From: Endomicrobiales bacterium
GTDB taxonomy: Bacteria > Elusimicrobiota > Endomicrobiia > Endomicrobiales > JAFGGC01
Direction: 5' to 3'
DNA: 64,000 nucleotides
Assembly: GCA_016930715.1 (NCBI GenBank)
Contig: JAFGGC010000011.1
Span: 1-64,000, forward strand
This document shows positions 17,801-27,878 of the stretch, piece after piece. The notes under the pieces are model-generated. The model had not been told where the DNA came from. It did not search any database and saw nothing but the letters and a program-made list of their open reading frames with translations. Each line of letters opens with the position of its first letter. Position 1 is the stretch's first letter. The position numbers and the translations under genes were made by a program.

Positions 17801-19753
17801 TTATTGGTTACTTAGGGAAGAAGCCCAAAGATCGGCGTAGCGTTCGCCCGCACCGAATCCAGACGCGCGTGAAAGGCGGGCTAACGCATTGAAAATCCCT
17901 GAATACATCCCGGCCTGCGAACTGTTTTTGACGAGTTTTTCAAGAGGGAGATTCTGATCCTGGCTTTTTTTGACGGCAATTCTCCAGTTTTCAAGGGCGC
18001 CTTGAAGGTCCTGCGCGCGCAGGTCCGATATTGTCCTGAAAAAAGCAGTGGATATATCCTCCGGCGCTATGGATTCCAGCCTTTTTGCCTCCCTTTTTAA
18101 CCTTGAAAATTGGCCGCTCCAGGCATATATGTGGGCAAGGTTCAGGTGGGACGCGTAGTCGTTCGTTATGTCGTACACGAAAATCGAGTAGCCGATTTTT
18201 CTCACGGGTTTTGCATTTTCAAGCCATTCGAACATCCGGCGGCCTGTAGCGCCCAGATATACCCCGACAAGGTTCGTAGCGCTCACGGCGAGAATCTCCT
18301 TTTTCGGGCTATCGCTTAGCAGGTGGTTTTTGTCGCCCCATATGCCGAAAGAGAAGAGGTCCTGGAATTCAAAACCTGCGTATTCGGGGTAACACGCCCC
18401 GTAATACGAAAGAATGACTTCAGGATTTCCCTCTTTCCTGACGTATTTCGAAAGGCCTTTTAGATCCTGCCCCCAGTCTATGTTGGAATCCGAAAGAAGC
18501 CTGTAGCCGTTATCCGGCCCTCCGGCGAGTTTGTTAAAGTAAGCCGTGTAATGCGGATGTATGCTCAAAGATGAGAACGCGAACCACAACAGAAATCCCG
18601 CGACGACTATATTGAACCTGCGCACGTCGGCGGCGGCGGCTATCATGAAGAAATAGACCGGAAGCACGTACCTTACGCCGATCTGTTTAGGCGAAAGGCT
18701 CGATATCAAGAGCAGTATAGCCGCCGGCAGGATGAAAAAAAGCAGTTTGCCTTTTTCGGCGGTTTTTGTCTTGTTTGAGAATAACTTCACCGCTGGATAG
18801 GCAGCCATCAGAAGCAGCGGCAGCGGGGTCTTGAAGAGCAGCGCGTAAAGATAATATGAGGCAAAGCCGTCGCCGGAATGTTCTCCCATAAGGAAAGTCT
18901 GGTGGCCGGACCCGGTCAGGGCCAGCATGTTTTTAACGGCTGAAATGAAATATTGGACGTGGATTACCCTGTAAAAAGCGGCTATGACAATGGCCGAGGA
19001 GAGAACGAACAGGCCTAGCCCCCTGAAAGCTGACGGATATTCCTTTCTGGCCGTGAAGATCGGTGTCATTATAAGAATCGTTGGATATATGATTAAACCC
19101 GTGAGCTTGGAAAGGACCGCTAAAGCGGCCAAAACGCCTGAAATGACCGCGAATTTAGGCGCCTTTGATTCAAGGAAGCGCCAAAAAAAACAAAATGTGA
19201 AAAAATAGAACCCCGCAAGGTATATATCTTCGGTGACAAGCCCGGCGTTCGACAGTATGACGGGTAAAAACGAGTAGAAGATAAGCGCCGTCATCCCCCC
19301 GAAAGCGCCCCAAAGGGCGCCGCAGCAGAGGTACATTCCCAGCGCGAAAATGCCGGAGGCCAGGGCCGGCATTATTTTCGAAGCCCTAAGCATCGAGTCG
19401 CACGGGACCTTATTCCTGAAAAGAAAATCCAGCGATATGGTCCAGCGGGATTTGAACCTCTCGTTAAGCTCCTTTTTCGTCAGGTTCTTTTTCTGCCAGC
19501 CTGAAAGGTCCCTCCATTTTTCCGTGTTCACGTCTGGCGGGTTCAAGTCGACAAAAACAAGAGGAAACGCGCTGAAAAACGCCGCGAAAGGAGTCTTGTC
19601 CACGCCCATGCGGTAGTCGCCCGTGCTCCAGAGCGAATAGCCGTAGGCCATGTAGAAGGCCTCGTCGTAAACCGGAGATTTATCTTTCTGGGAAAGAAGG
19701 ATTATCGAAAAATGGGTTAGAATAAGCGCGAGTACCGCGAGCTTCCTTGGCAT
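17801..19753 (-). CDS. GT39/ArnT-like membrane glycosyltransferase with C-terminal soluble domain
   Basis: N-terminal YDEAFYMAYGYSLW with acidic motif, multiple TM segments. Confidence 0.75.
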   Translation of the reverse strand: MPRKLAVLALILTHFSIILLSQKDKSPVYDEAFYMAYGYSLWSTGDYRMGVDKTPFAAFFSAFPLVFVDLNPPDVNTEKWRDLSGWQKKNLTKKELNERFKSRWTISLDFLFRNKVPCDSMLRASKIMPALASGIFALGMYLCCGALWGAFGGMTALIFYSFLPVILSNAGLVTEDIYLAGFYFFTFCFFWRFLESKAPKFAVISGVLAALAVLSKLTGLIIYPTILIMTPIFTARKEYPSAFRGLGLFVLSSAIVIAAFYRVIHVQYFISAVKNMLALTGSGHQTFLMGEHSGDGFASYYLYALLFKTPLPLLLMAAYPAVKLFSNKTKTAEKGKLLFFILPAAILLLISSLSPKQIGVRYVLPVYFFMIAAAADVRRFNIVVAGFLLWFAFSSLSIHPHYTAYFNKLAGGPDNGYRLLSDSNIDWGQDLKGLSKYVRKEGNPEVILSYYGACYPEYAGFEFQDLFSFGIWGDKNHLLSDSPKKEILAVSATNLVGVYLGATGRRMFEWLENAKPVRKIGYSIFVYDITNDYASHLNLAHIYAWSGQFSRLKREAKRLESIAPEDISTAFFRTISDLRAQDLQGALENWRIAVKKSQDQNLPLEKLVKNSSQAGMYSGIFNALARLSRASGFGAGERYADLWASSLSNQ

Positions 19754-19757
19754 GGTT

Positions 19758-20546
19758 TTATGAAATAAGTATTCCGGCGTACCCGACTACTTCTTCGTTG
19801 TCGCCGGTAACGGCGCCTGAATTCGTGTACCTTATGAGTTCGGCTTTTTTGGCCCCGAGCATTTTAGAGGCGATGATGGCGGCGGCAACCGGACCCGCGC
19901 CGCACATCGATATGCTCATGCTGTCGACAGTTTCCAGAAGCCCTTCGGGATCCAGGTTCAGGACCTTTTCTATGGCGAGCATGTCGAGCGTTTTCGCGGT
20001 TTCCGCCGAAACGTAGTGGCTCATATCGCTGGAGGCGACAATGAGGGCGCCTTTCACGTTCGACAATGCCTGATATATGGCATTGCCAAGGTCGGAAAGC
20101 ACCTGGGGCCTGTAATCTCCCAGAGCTATAGGGACTATCCTCGCGGAGGGATTGTTCATTTTAACGAAAGGAAGCTGTACTTCTATGGAGTGTTCCTGCG
20201 CGTGAGAAGAGGCGTCCCTTTTGGCGAATTTTGAATTATGGATTATGGCGTCGGTGACGGTTTTATCGACTTCAAGGTTTCCGAGGGGTGTTTCCCACTC
20301 GCCTTCAGGGTACAGGCCGACTGGCGAGCCCGTTCCCCTGTGGTTCGGCCCTATCAAGACGAAAGTCGAAGCGGGTTTCAGCAGCGAGAACACCTCGCCT
20401 GCGGTTTTTCCCGAATACACCCAGCCGGCGTGCGGGCAAACGGCCGCCAGCGCGTTCCGTTTCTTGGCGTTAACGTTGACGTAGGATTCGATATCCCTAC
20501 GCTGAAGAGGATACCAGGTGCCTGCGCATATGCTCTTGCGTATCAT
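19758..20546 (-). CDS. MEMO1 family protein (AmmeMemoRadiSam system protein B)
   Basis: AGTWYP, VCPHAGWVYSGKTAGEVF, LIGPNHRGTG, EHSIEVQLPF, SSDMSHY. Confidence 0.9.
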   Translation of the reverse strand: MIRKSICAGTWYPLQRRDIESYVNVNAKKRNALAAVCPHAGWVYSGKTAGEVFSLLKPASTFVLIGPNHRGTGSPVGLYPEGEWETPLGNLEVDKTVTDAIIHNSKFAKRDASSHAQEHSIEVQLPFVKMNNPSARIVPIALGDYRPQVLSDLGNAIYQALSNVKGALIVASSDMSHYVSAETAKTLDMLAIEKVLNLDPEGLLETVDSMSISMCGAGPVAAAIIASKMLGAKKAELIRYTNSGAVTGDNEEVVGYAGILIS

Positions 20547-20647
20547 TTTTTAATACTATAATAAAATTAATCCTATGTCAAAAATGCTTCGGCGAGCCAT
20601 CCCATATTTGACAGGCGCTGGCGAATGCATTGTTTAGTTATGGGACA

Positions 20648-23089
20648 TTAATTGATCTTGAAAATGCCGATCGCCTTGATAAGGTTCTTCGCGGACTCGG
20701 AAAGGTTTGACGCGGAAGTGGCAAGTTCCTCCATGCTTGTGCTTTGTTCGGCAGATGAAGAGGCAGATTCCTCGGCGGACGCTGCCGTTTCCTGGGCGGA
20801 AGCGGCTATGTGCTCTATCTGGGAAGAAATGTCTTCCACCTGGTTAGCGATATCAATGAATTTGTTGCTTGATTGAGCGGTGATCTTAATTCCTTCTTCT
20901 ATCCTCTCGTTGGTTTCCTTGAAGACCGTTAATGCCTCCTTGATTCTTTCCTGGACGCTCAATATCACGCCGGATATTTCCTGGGCGGAATTGGCGGAAT
21001 CGGACGCGAGCTTGCGGACTTCATCCGCTACCACCGCGAACCCCCGGCCGGCATCACCCGCTCTCGCGGCTTCTATCGTTGCGTTCAACGAGAGGAGGTT
21101 TGTCTGATCCGTTATCTTTGTTATGACGTTAACGAATGCGTTGACTTTTTCCGAACTTTTCGCGAGTTCCTTCATCGTCGTAAACGATTTTTGCTCCGTT
21201 TCTTTTATGAGACGGATTTTGTCGACGAGCTGCAGCATGAATTCCTTGCCGGACTGGCTGTCGGATTTCGTGCTCATGGAAACGGTCAAGGCGCTCTGGG
21301 AACTTTTCGCGACCGAAGAAGTCGACATTGATATCTGGTTGGACGTGTCGGAGAGCTGGTTGACCGTCTGGCTGGACTGCTTTGAAAGCTGCGCCAGAAG
21401 AGTTGAGAGATGCGCCAGGGTATCGCCTTCTTCTTTGACCTTCTGAACGAGAGCTTTAAGGTTTTTAACCATCTCGTTAAATGCTATCGAGAGGTCGTCT
21501 TTATCGGATCTGATTTTCACGGTTTCTTTCAGGTTGCCGTTTGACACCCACTTAACGACTTCCGTTATCTCAAGCTGGGAAGAGATCATTACGTTCACGG
21601 CCTTTCCCAGCTGGTCGAAAAGTATGTTGCTGGTGTTCTCGTTCGCCTTGACGTTAAGGTTTCCGCGGCTGACGTCATTCAACACGGAAAGCAGGTCATT
21701 CGTGCTCTTGTTGAGTTCGACTATCATTTTGTTGAAGGATTTTGAAAGGGTGTCCATTTCCGACCTCACGGTAACGTTGACGGTGAGGTCGCCCGAAGCG
21801 ACTTTCTCGGCGGTTTGCGACAGATGGTTGAGGTTCTGAAGCAACGTATCGGAGGAAGCCGTGAGCTTCCCTATTTCGTCCTTGCTGTCCGTGCTGAGCC
21901 TTTTAGTGAGGTCGGCCCTTCCCTCGGCTATGTCGGTTATGAGCTGACTGATGCGTTTTATGGGTTTTGCCACTTCTCCGGCTGTCAGCCATACAAGCAC
22001 TAAAAAGAAAAGCACGCCGCCCGCGGCTATGGCCGCGGTAAGAATCAGCACTCTCCTGACTTCTTGATAAACGTCACTCTCGGGTATGCCGAGCAGAACG
22101 GACACCCCCGAACCTGAATCCCTCGTCCTCCCTGTAAGCCCGCGCTTTTCGGTCAGGATAGGTTTTTCAACGGCGAACTGCTTGACGTTGTCTATGTTAA
22201 GGAGCTCGATGCCCTTAGAGAAGTCATCCGTCCGGAGCCATTTCTCGGCCCTGCCGTCAACGGCAAGGCTCCCGGATATCCTGTCGGGGTCCGAATGGGC
22301 AAGGACTTGCTTGGAATCCGTGTCTATGAGGGCGGCTCTGGCGTTCTTGTAGTTGTTGTTCTGCATTATAACCTGAAGGTTCTTGATCCTTAGCTGTATC
22401 TCGGACCAGTCAAGGTAGGCAAGGAGCTTTCCGTTCAAACCGCCTGAAAAATCGTGGCTGAAGAAAGCGTACATGAACGTTTTGGTGTAAGGTTCCCCCA
22501 TTTCGGCAAGAAGGCCGCTTTCCGCGAGCAGAACGGAGTACCTTTGGCTGTCGTCAAGAAGCGTTGCCTCCGGCGCGACTTTTCCTATGAGTTCCTGGCC
22601 GTCCGTGTACTTTCCGGTTGCCTGCAATACCCTTCCCTGCAGGTCAGTCAGGGCGATCAGAAGGAATTCAGGCGACGAGGAGAGCATTTCCTGGAAGCGC
22701 TCTGGAAGCTGGGAGGTCGTGTTGTATTCTATAGAAAGCCCGTAGACGTCGTCCTTCGTCCATTCGTAGAACTTCTTCTCCTGCGACGTTATGAAGGTAT
22801 TTATGGACGCCGCGCCGTTGTCCGCCACCATTGTCGCTATGCGTTCGCTGTTGCGCACCGAAAAAATGCCCGTCATCCGGTATGTTACGCAGATTATCAG
22901 GAGCATCGGTATCAGGGCGGGAAGGAGCGATATTATTACGTTCGTCTGTAGTTTTTTCGTCCTGATCCTGAAGAAACGCCCGATGAGCGCGGTCACGAAA
23001 TTATGACGCAATAAGCCGAATAACGCGGCAAAGATTTTCTTGGACGCCTTTAAGAATCCCATTTTTCTTTTAGTTCCAGAAAACGACAC
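20648..23089 (-). CDS. Methyl-accepting chemotaxis protein with large periplasmic sensor and HAMP array
   Basis: Signalling tip [37 protein letters not shown]; several HAMP-like units. Confidence 0.92.
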   Translation of the reverse strand: MSFSGTKRKMGFLKASKKIFAALFGLLRHNFVTALIGRFFRIRTKKLQTNVIISLLPALIPMLLIICVTYRMTGIFSVRNSERIATMVADNGAASINTFITSQEKKFYEWTKDDVYGLSIEYNTTSQLPERFQEMLSSSPEFLLIALTDLQGRVLQATGKYTDGQELIGKVAPEATLLDDSQRYSVLLAESGLLAEMGEPYTKTFMYAFFSHDFSGGLNGKLLAYLDWSEIQLRIKNLQVIMQNNNYKNARAALIDTDSKQVLAHSDPDRISGSLAVDGRAEKWLRTDDFSKGIELLNIDNVKQFAVEKPILTEKRGLTGRTRDSGSGVSVLLGIPESDVYQEVRRVLILTAAIAAGGVLFFLVLVWLTAGEVAKPIKRISQLITDIAEGRADLTKRLSTDSKDEIGKLTASSDTLLQNLNHLSQTAEKVASGDLTVNVTVRSEMDTLSKSFNKMIVELNKSTNDLLSVLNDVSRGNLNVKANENTSNILFDQLGKAVNVMISSQLEITEVVKWVSNGNLKETVKIRSDKDDLSIAFNEMVKNLKALVQKVKEEGDTLAHLSTLLAQLSKQSSQTVNQLSDTSNQISMSTSSVAKSSQSALTVSMSTKSDSQSGKEFMLQLVDKIRLIKETEQKSFTTMKELAKSSEKVNAFVNVITKITDQTNLLSLNATIEAARAGDAGRGFAVVADEVRKLASDSANSAQEISGVILSVQERIKEALTVFKETNERIEEGIKITAQSSNKFIDIANQVEDISSQIEHIAASAQETAASAEESASSSAEQSTSMEELATSASNLSESAKNLIKAIGIFKIN

Positions 23090-23102
23090 TCAATCCGACG
23101 CT

Positions 23103-24371
23103 TCATTCGCCGGGCAGTTTTTCAAGAGACGAAGGCATGTTAACTGCGGAACGCGCCGCTATCCATTCATTTTTCGTCCTGAATACCCTTTCTCCCGGCA
23201 TTGTGTTGATGACTTCGAAGTAATCAAGTTTATACTTGTCCTTGACGACTTCCGATTCCGGTTTGCAGCGGACCGCGTAGACAGTCTGAATGGACGAATG
23301 ATCCCACGGTCGCCAGTATTGCTCATCCTTGTTGTACTGGTACTTGTGCCCCTCAAGCGCTTTTATGACCTTTGCGCTGTCGAAGGAACCTGCCCTTTCG
23401 ACCGCCGCCTTGTATTCATGCAGGATATTCCAGCAGTAATTGGCCGAACTTCCGGGGTAGGACCCGTACTTGGCGGCATACTTTTCCACGAAGGCCTTCC
23501 CCTTGGGATAGTTGTACTTGTACGGTATGTTCCAGAACCAGTCCAGCGCGCCTAATACGCCGGACATCACCCTCGGTCCGCCGCCCTTTGCCATGGCAAG
23601 AGTCAGGTTCGGTACCACTATATGAGTTTTGTCCTTAAGGCCCTGGGCCGTTGCCTCGCGTATGGCCATCACCATGTCCTCGCCGAATTCCACCAGGACC
23701 AGGACGTCGGGTTTTACCATCTTCGCGAACGAAATCACTTTTCTGAAGTCTTCTTCGGTAGCGCCGGGGAATTTCGTCAGGACGCCCTTGTGGAGCTCCT
23801 TGTCCTGCGTTCCGGTGAACTTCCGGAACGAGGACTCCGTCGTGTGCCCCCAGGTGTAATCGGCGGTTATGTACATGTAACGCTTCCCGGTGAAATTCTT
23901 TCGCATGTAGCTGGAAAGGACCTTCGCGGCCGCCCAGGAGTTGTAGCATTCCCTGAACGTGTGCCTGTGGCCCTTTTCGTCGGTAGTCTCGGTTGAATAT
24001 GTCAACGTTCCGAAGAATAGAATCCCGTGCTTCTGGCATACTTCTCCCGCCGCCACCGCCACTGAACTCGCGGACCCGCCGAATATCATTTTCACGCCTT
24101 CGGCTATGAGTTCTTCGCAGTTTTTCTTCGACTGGTCACCTTTAGACTGGGAATCGCGCTTTACTATCTCTATCTTCCTGCCGAGGATGCCGCCGCCGGC
24201 GTTTATTTCTTCAACGGCCAGTTCCGTGCCGTTCTTCTGGTCTATCCCCTGCTGATAGTATGGCCCTGTCTCGGGGTAATTGAAACCGATCTTGACGGTA
24301 TCTGCCGCGAAAACATTTCCGCACGTCATAACAAGAACAATTAACAAACTCAAGGTTTTAACGAACATCAT
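23103..24371 (-). CDS. Leu/Ile/Val-binding-type periplasmic ABC substrate-binding protein
   Basis: Signal peptide ending VFA; VKIGFNYPETGPYYQQGIDQKNGTELAVEEINAGGGILGRKIEIV. Confidence 0.9.
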   Translation of the reverse strand: MMFVKTLSLLIVLVMTCGNVFAADTVKIGFNYPETGPYYQQGIDQKNGTELAVEEINAGGGILGRKIEIVKRDSQSKGDQSKKNCEELIAEGVKMIFGGSASSVAVAAGEVCQKHGILFFGTLTYSTETTDEKGHRHTFRECYNSWAAAKVLSSYMRKNFTGKRYMYITADYTWGHTTESSFRKFTGTQDKELHKGVLTKFPGATEEDFRKVISFAKMVKPDVLVLVEFGEDMVMAIREATAQGLKDKTHIVVPNLTLAMAKGGGPRVMSGVLGALDWFWNIPYKYNYPKGKAFVEKYAAKYGSYPGSSANYCWNILHEYKAAVERAGSFDSAKVIKALEGHKYQYNKDEQYWRPWDHSSIQTVYAVRCKPESEVVKDKYKLDYFEVINTMPGERVFRTKNEWIAARSAVNMPSSLEKLPGE

Positions 24372-24388
24372 AACCCTCCCTTGCCGGC

Positions 24389-25552
24389 TTAGAATTTATA
24401 CTTGGCGGCGAAATGGCCGCGAGCGGCCTTGCCGTCGTCCATTCCGACATATTTCGTGGTCCACGAGGATACCTCGGCAGCAAGCATAAGCGCTTTAGTC
24501 ACGTCCCATATTATGTTGGCGAATATGACGGAGTTGCCGGATTTGTTTCCGGCATTCAGGCAGTCCTCGTCAACCGATTCGGAGGTGAAGCCGATGTTGC
24601 AGGTGGATCTGCCCATCGGCCCTATCGACACGCACGCCCACGCCCCCGAAGTCTTTATTTCCTTCAGGAGGTTGGCGTTCACGCCCTGGCCTATCCCTCC
24701 CAAGTAATCGTCCATGTTTTCACCGGAGAACGCCTCGCCTTTCAGCGCGAGCTTCGGGGCAAGAGGTATCGTAAGGTCGACGTTCAGCGAGCTTGATTTG
24801 AAGGAAAGATTTGTCCCGTCCGCCGAAGTGTCGTACTCTTCCGAGCCGGCGTGGCCTGAAACGCCGAGAGTGGTATTTTTGTCAGTCAGGATCTTCCCAG
24901 AGACTGCGACGCGGCCCTGAAGGGTCGGCTGGCCCGAATCGACTCCAGTGTCTCCCGAAGCGAAAGCATTGGCCGATCCCACGGTGCGCGACGCGGCTAT
25001 CTTGATTTCCGCTGCGCCCGCCTTTTTGGTAAACCGTATCTGCGGGTGCCTGTAGCCGACGTTGCCCGCCCACCAGTAGACGTGATATATAATGGTAGCC
25101 GGGTTAAGCGGGGATATGACGTCCCAAGTCTGGCCCATCAACAGGCTTGTTCCGCAGCCGGGCCAATCGATCTGGACGTACGCGTGGCGCATTGCGAATG
25201 CGGCCTTGTTCTCGCTGCCCAGACCGGAGAAGAACTCTCCTTCGATTTTTCCGCTGGTCTTCAGGTTGCCTGACTCGGCTTCGCTGAAATCGAGACCGAA
25301 CCTGGTCTCGTTGGCGGTCATTATGAATTCGTTGTCGTTTTCGTTGATCCCTTCTGATTGGACCCATTTAAGGTAATTGGCGTAGCCCGTCATGGAGTCG
25401 TTGTAGGCGGTATCAAGCTTGATGTATCCGTATAGTTTGGCGTTGACATTCGAACCGACGGTGAGTTCTGCTGCCGTTGACGCTGATGCGAGGTAGATGA
25501 CGAGTGCCGCGAAAATCGCTATAAAACACATTTGACCGGAAAATCTTTTCAT
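24389..25552 (-). CDS. Porin-like outer-membrane beta-barrel
   Basis: Signal peptide, KLYGYIKLDTAYND start of barrel, C-terminal aromatic FAAKYKF. Confidence 0.78.
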   Translation of the reverse strand: MKRFSGQMCFIAIFAALVIYLASASTAAELTVGSNVNAKLYGYIKLDTAYNDSMTGYANYLKWVQSEGINENDNEFIMTANETRFGLDFSEAESGNLKTSGKIEGEFFSGLGSENKAAFAMRHAYVQIDWPGCGTSLLMGQTWDVISPLNPATIIYHVYWWAGNVGYRHPQIRFTKKAGAAEIKIAASRTVGSANAFASGDTGVDSGQPTLQGRVAVSGKILTDKNTTLGVSGHAGSEEYDTSADGTNLSFKSSSLNVDLTIPLAPKLALKGEAFSGENMDDYLGGIGQGVNANLLKEIKTSGAWACVSIGPMGRSTCNIGFTSESVDEDCLNAGNKSGNSVIFANIIWDVTKALMLAAEVSSWTTKYVGMDDGKAARGHFAAKYKF

Positions 25553-25710
25553 TTATAGCTCCTTTCTGTATAGTAAGAACTCTAGTACTCTACACCTCCC
25601 TGCGGACACTCCTCCATCCGTCAATAAAATTCAACGGCCTTCCATTACTTGCTGAATACAGTTAAATAGTATCATTTATTATTAATCATTTCAAGCTTTT
25701 ATGACAAACC

Positions 25711-26583
25711 CTAGAGCTCCTGTATCCATCCTTTTTCAAGGCCGAGTTCCTGCGCCTTTTTTACTACTGGATTGTATTCGCCGCTTGAAACACACCTTGA
25801 AAGCTCGCGGAACTCATAGGCCCTGTGAGCCGGGTGGTACTGAGCCATTAGACTCAAATATACGTCTTTTGAAAGCTCTCCCGATATGAATTCCAGGACC
25901 TCCTCCGAGCCGGGAATGTCTTCCGGCAGTACGAGGTGCCGTATCATAAGGCCTTTTTTGGCTATCCCGTCCGGCCCAATTATAAGACTGCCGGCTTGCC
26001 TGAACATCTCTTTCAGGGCTTTCTTGTTGATGTCCCAGTAATTTTGGGCCCCCGAATAACGCAGCGCGCTTTCGTCTTTGGAGTATTTGGCGTCAGGCAT
26101 GTAAATGTCGACTATTCCATTGAGAAATTTAAGCGTTTCTACGTCCTCGTAACCTCCGCAGTTGTAAACTATCGGTATTTGCAGTCCTTTCCGTTTTGCG
26201 ATGTAGAAGGCGTCAGCTATGTGGGCCGCCACGTGGCTTGGTGTGACCAGGTTTATGTTGTGCGCGCCCTGTTCCTGGAGTGACAACATCATACCGGCGA
26301 GCTTTTCAACGTTCACCCTGGTCCCGTTGCCCAGCTGGCTTATGGGGTAGTTCTGGCAGAACACGCAGGACAGCGTGCAGTTGGCAAAAAAAATCGTCCC
26401 CGACCCCCTCGTGCCGGATATGGGCGGCTCCTCGCCGTGGTGGAGGTTGCAGCTTGAGACCAGTATCTCGTCGGCCGTGCGGCACCTGCCCTTTTGGCCG
26501 TTTTTTCGCCTGGCTCCGCACTTGTGCGGGCATAGGACGCAGGGATCTATCCTGTCATACAGTTTTTTTACGGTTTCGTTCAT
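25711..26583 (-). CDS. Radical SAM protein, pyruvate-formate-lyase-activating-like (COG1313-type)
   Basis: CVLCPHKCGARR and CTLSCVFCQNYPIS. Confidence 0.85.
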   Translation of the reverse strand: MNETVKKLYDRIDPCVLCPHKCGARRKNGQKGRCRTADEILVSSCNLHHGEEPPISGTRGSGTIFFANCTLSCVFCQNYPISQLGNGTRVNVEKLAGMMLSLQEQGAHNINLVTPSHVAAHIADAFYIAKRKGLQIPIVYNCGGYEDVETLKFLNGIVDIYMPDAKYSKDESALRYSGAQNYWDINKKALKEMFRQAGSLIIGPDGIAKKGLMIRHLVLPEDIPGSEEVLEFISGELSKDVYLSLMAQYHPAHRAYEFRELSRCVSSGEYNPVVKKAQELGLEKGWIQEL

Positions 26584-26587
26584 TGGG

Positions 26588-27100
26588 TTATTTACCCCGG
26601 ACCGGGCCTGAAGAAAGAGCGGAGATATATGCAGTGGAAGCGCTCAAAAGGTATGAAGTGAACATCGGGCTTGAGGTGGAAAGCCTTACGTGGTAGTCTA
26701 TGTGTTTTCTTATTTGTATGGACTTTTCATACAATACATCATAATCTACTTTATACTTGTCGCAGAGCTTTTTGTAGCGGGTGTTCTTCCGCCTGAGCTT
26801 CACGATGTCGGTCATCTCGGCGCCGCCCAGGCTTACGAGTAGGTGCATCCTTATGAGCTCGTTCCTGCCGAACCCCTTCCTCCATAACCTGTGTACGTCC
26901 TTTATGCCGGTGTCGAAATAGCTGGATATGGCTACTACATACAGGTCGGGCGGCGGTGCCTTCTTTTTTCCGCTGCGGCCTCCGCCGTCCCAGCCGGAAA
27001 AACCGATCCCGGCGCCGTACTCCGTCTGGGCCGAGGCCGACAACCAGAGCAGGGACAGGCACGCCAGTAAAACGAGGTATTCAAGCGCTTTTCTTGTCAT
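26588..27100 (-). CDS. Hypothetical exported protein
   Basis: Signal-peptide-like N-terminus, start overlaps the 3' end of dtd. Confidence 0.6.
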   Translation of the reverse strand: MTRKALEYLVLLACLSLLWLSASAQTEYGAGIGFSGWDGGGRSGKKKAPPPDLYVVAISSYFDTGIKDVHRLWRKGFGRNELIRMHLLVSLGGAEMTDIVKLRRKNTRYKKLCDKYKVDYDVLYEKSIQIRKHIDYHVRLSTSSPMFTSYLLSASTAYISALSSGPVRGK

Positions 27101-27536
27101 CGGTGTCAATTAATATGGTTACCGGGCCGTCGTTGTGTATGTTGACGAACATTTCCGCCCCGAAATCCCCTGATACGACCTTCAAACCGGAACTTTTGAG
27201 TTTCGAAAGGAAGGCATTGTAGAGCTCTATGGCCTTTTGGGGCTCCATCGCCCCGGTGAAATCGGGCCTGCGGCCTTTTGAACAGTCTCCGTAGAGGGTG
27301 AACTGCGAAATCACGAGTAATTCTCCGTGAATATCGATAAGGGACTTGTCGAACTTGCCCTCTTCGTTCGGGAACACGCGCAGGTTAATTATCTTGTCGG
27401 CGAGAAGGTAGGCGTCACCCTCGTTGTCGTCCCTGCCCACTCCGACAAGTACCACGACGCCCTTCTTTATGGGGCGCATGTCGAATTTCCTTATGACGAC
27501 CGACGCCTGGGTGACCCTCTGTATTACGGCTTTCAC
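27081..27536 (-). CDS. dtd: D-aminoacyl-tRNA deacylase
   Basis: MKAVIQRVTQASV, LLVISQFTLYGD, GAEMFVNIHNDGPVTILID. Confidence 0.95.
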   Translation of the reverse strand: MKAVIQRVTQASVVIRKFDMRPIKKGVVVLVGVGRDDNEGDAYLLADKIINLRVFPNEEGKFDKSLIDIHGELLVISQFTLYGDCSKGRRPDFTGAMEPQKAIELYNAFLSKLKSSGLKVVSGDFGAEMFVNIHNDGPVTILIDTDDKKSA

Positions 27537-27801
27537 CTGCCAGTACTCCTAAAACTATCGATTAATGAACGGGATGTTGCTGCCAGCTAAGTATCTTCAT
27601 CTATTTCACCGGCAACTGAAGGCGAGCTGAAACGAAAGCGGTCTTGCCAAACCAAATGCGCTCGACAGGAATCGTTGAGCACCTCTGTGTTAATATCAAT
27701 CGCCCTATGCGAAATCCACCGAAGCAGTGACGGCAATCGGCGGATAGCCGCGCTTATTGCCGGCACGGTATGCGCAGGCGGAAACCCATATCAGCTTAAA
27801 A

Positions 27802-27873
27802 TGCGCCTGTCCGGACTTGAACCGGAACAACCGGCTTCGGAGGCCGGTACTCTATCCTTTGAGCTACAGGCGC
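27802..27873 (-). tRNA. tRNA-Arg(CCG), no encoded CCA
   Basis: GCGCCTGTAGCTCAAAGGATAGAGTACCGGCCTCCGAAGCCGGTTGTTCCGGTTCAAGTCCGGACAGGCGCA; anticodon loop CTCCGAA. Confidence 0.93.
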
Positions 27874-27878
27874 AAAAC

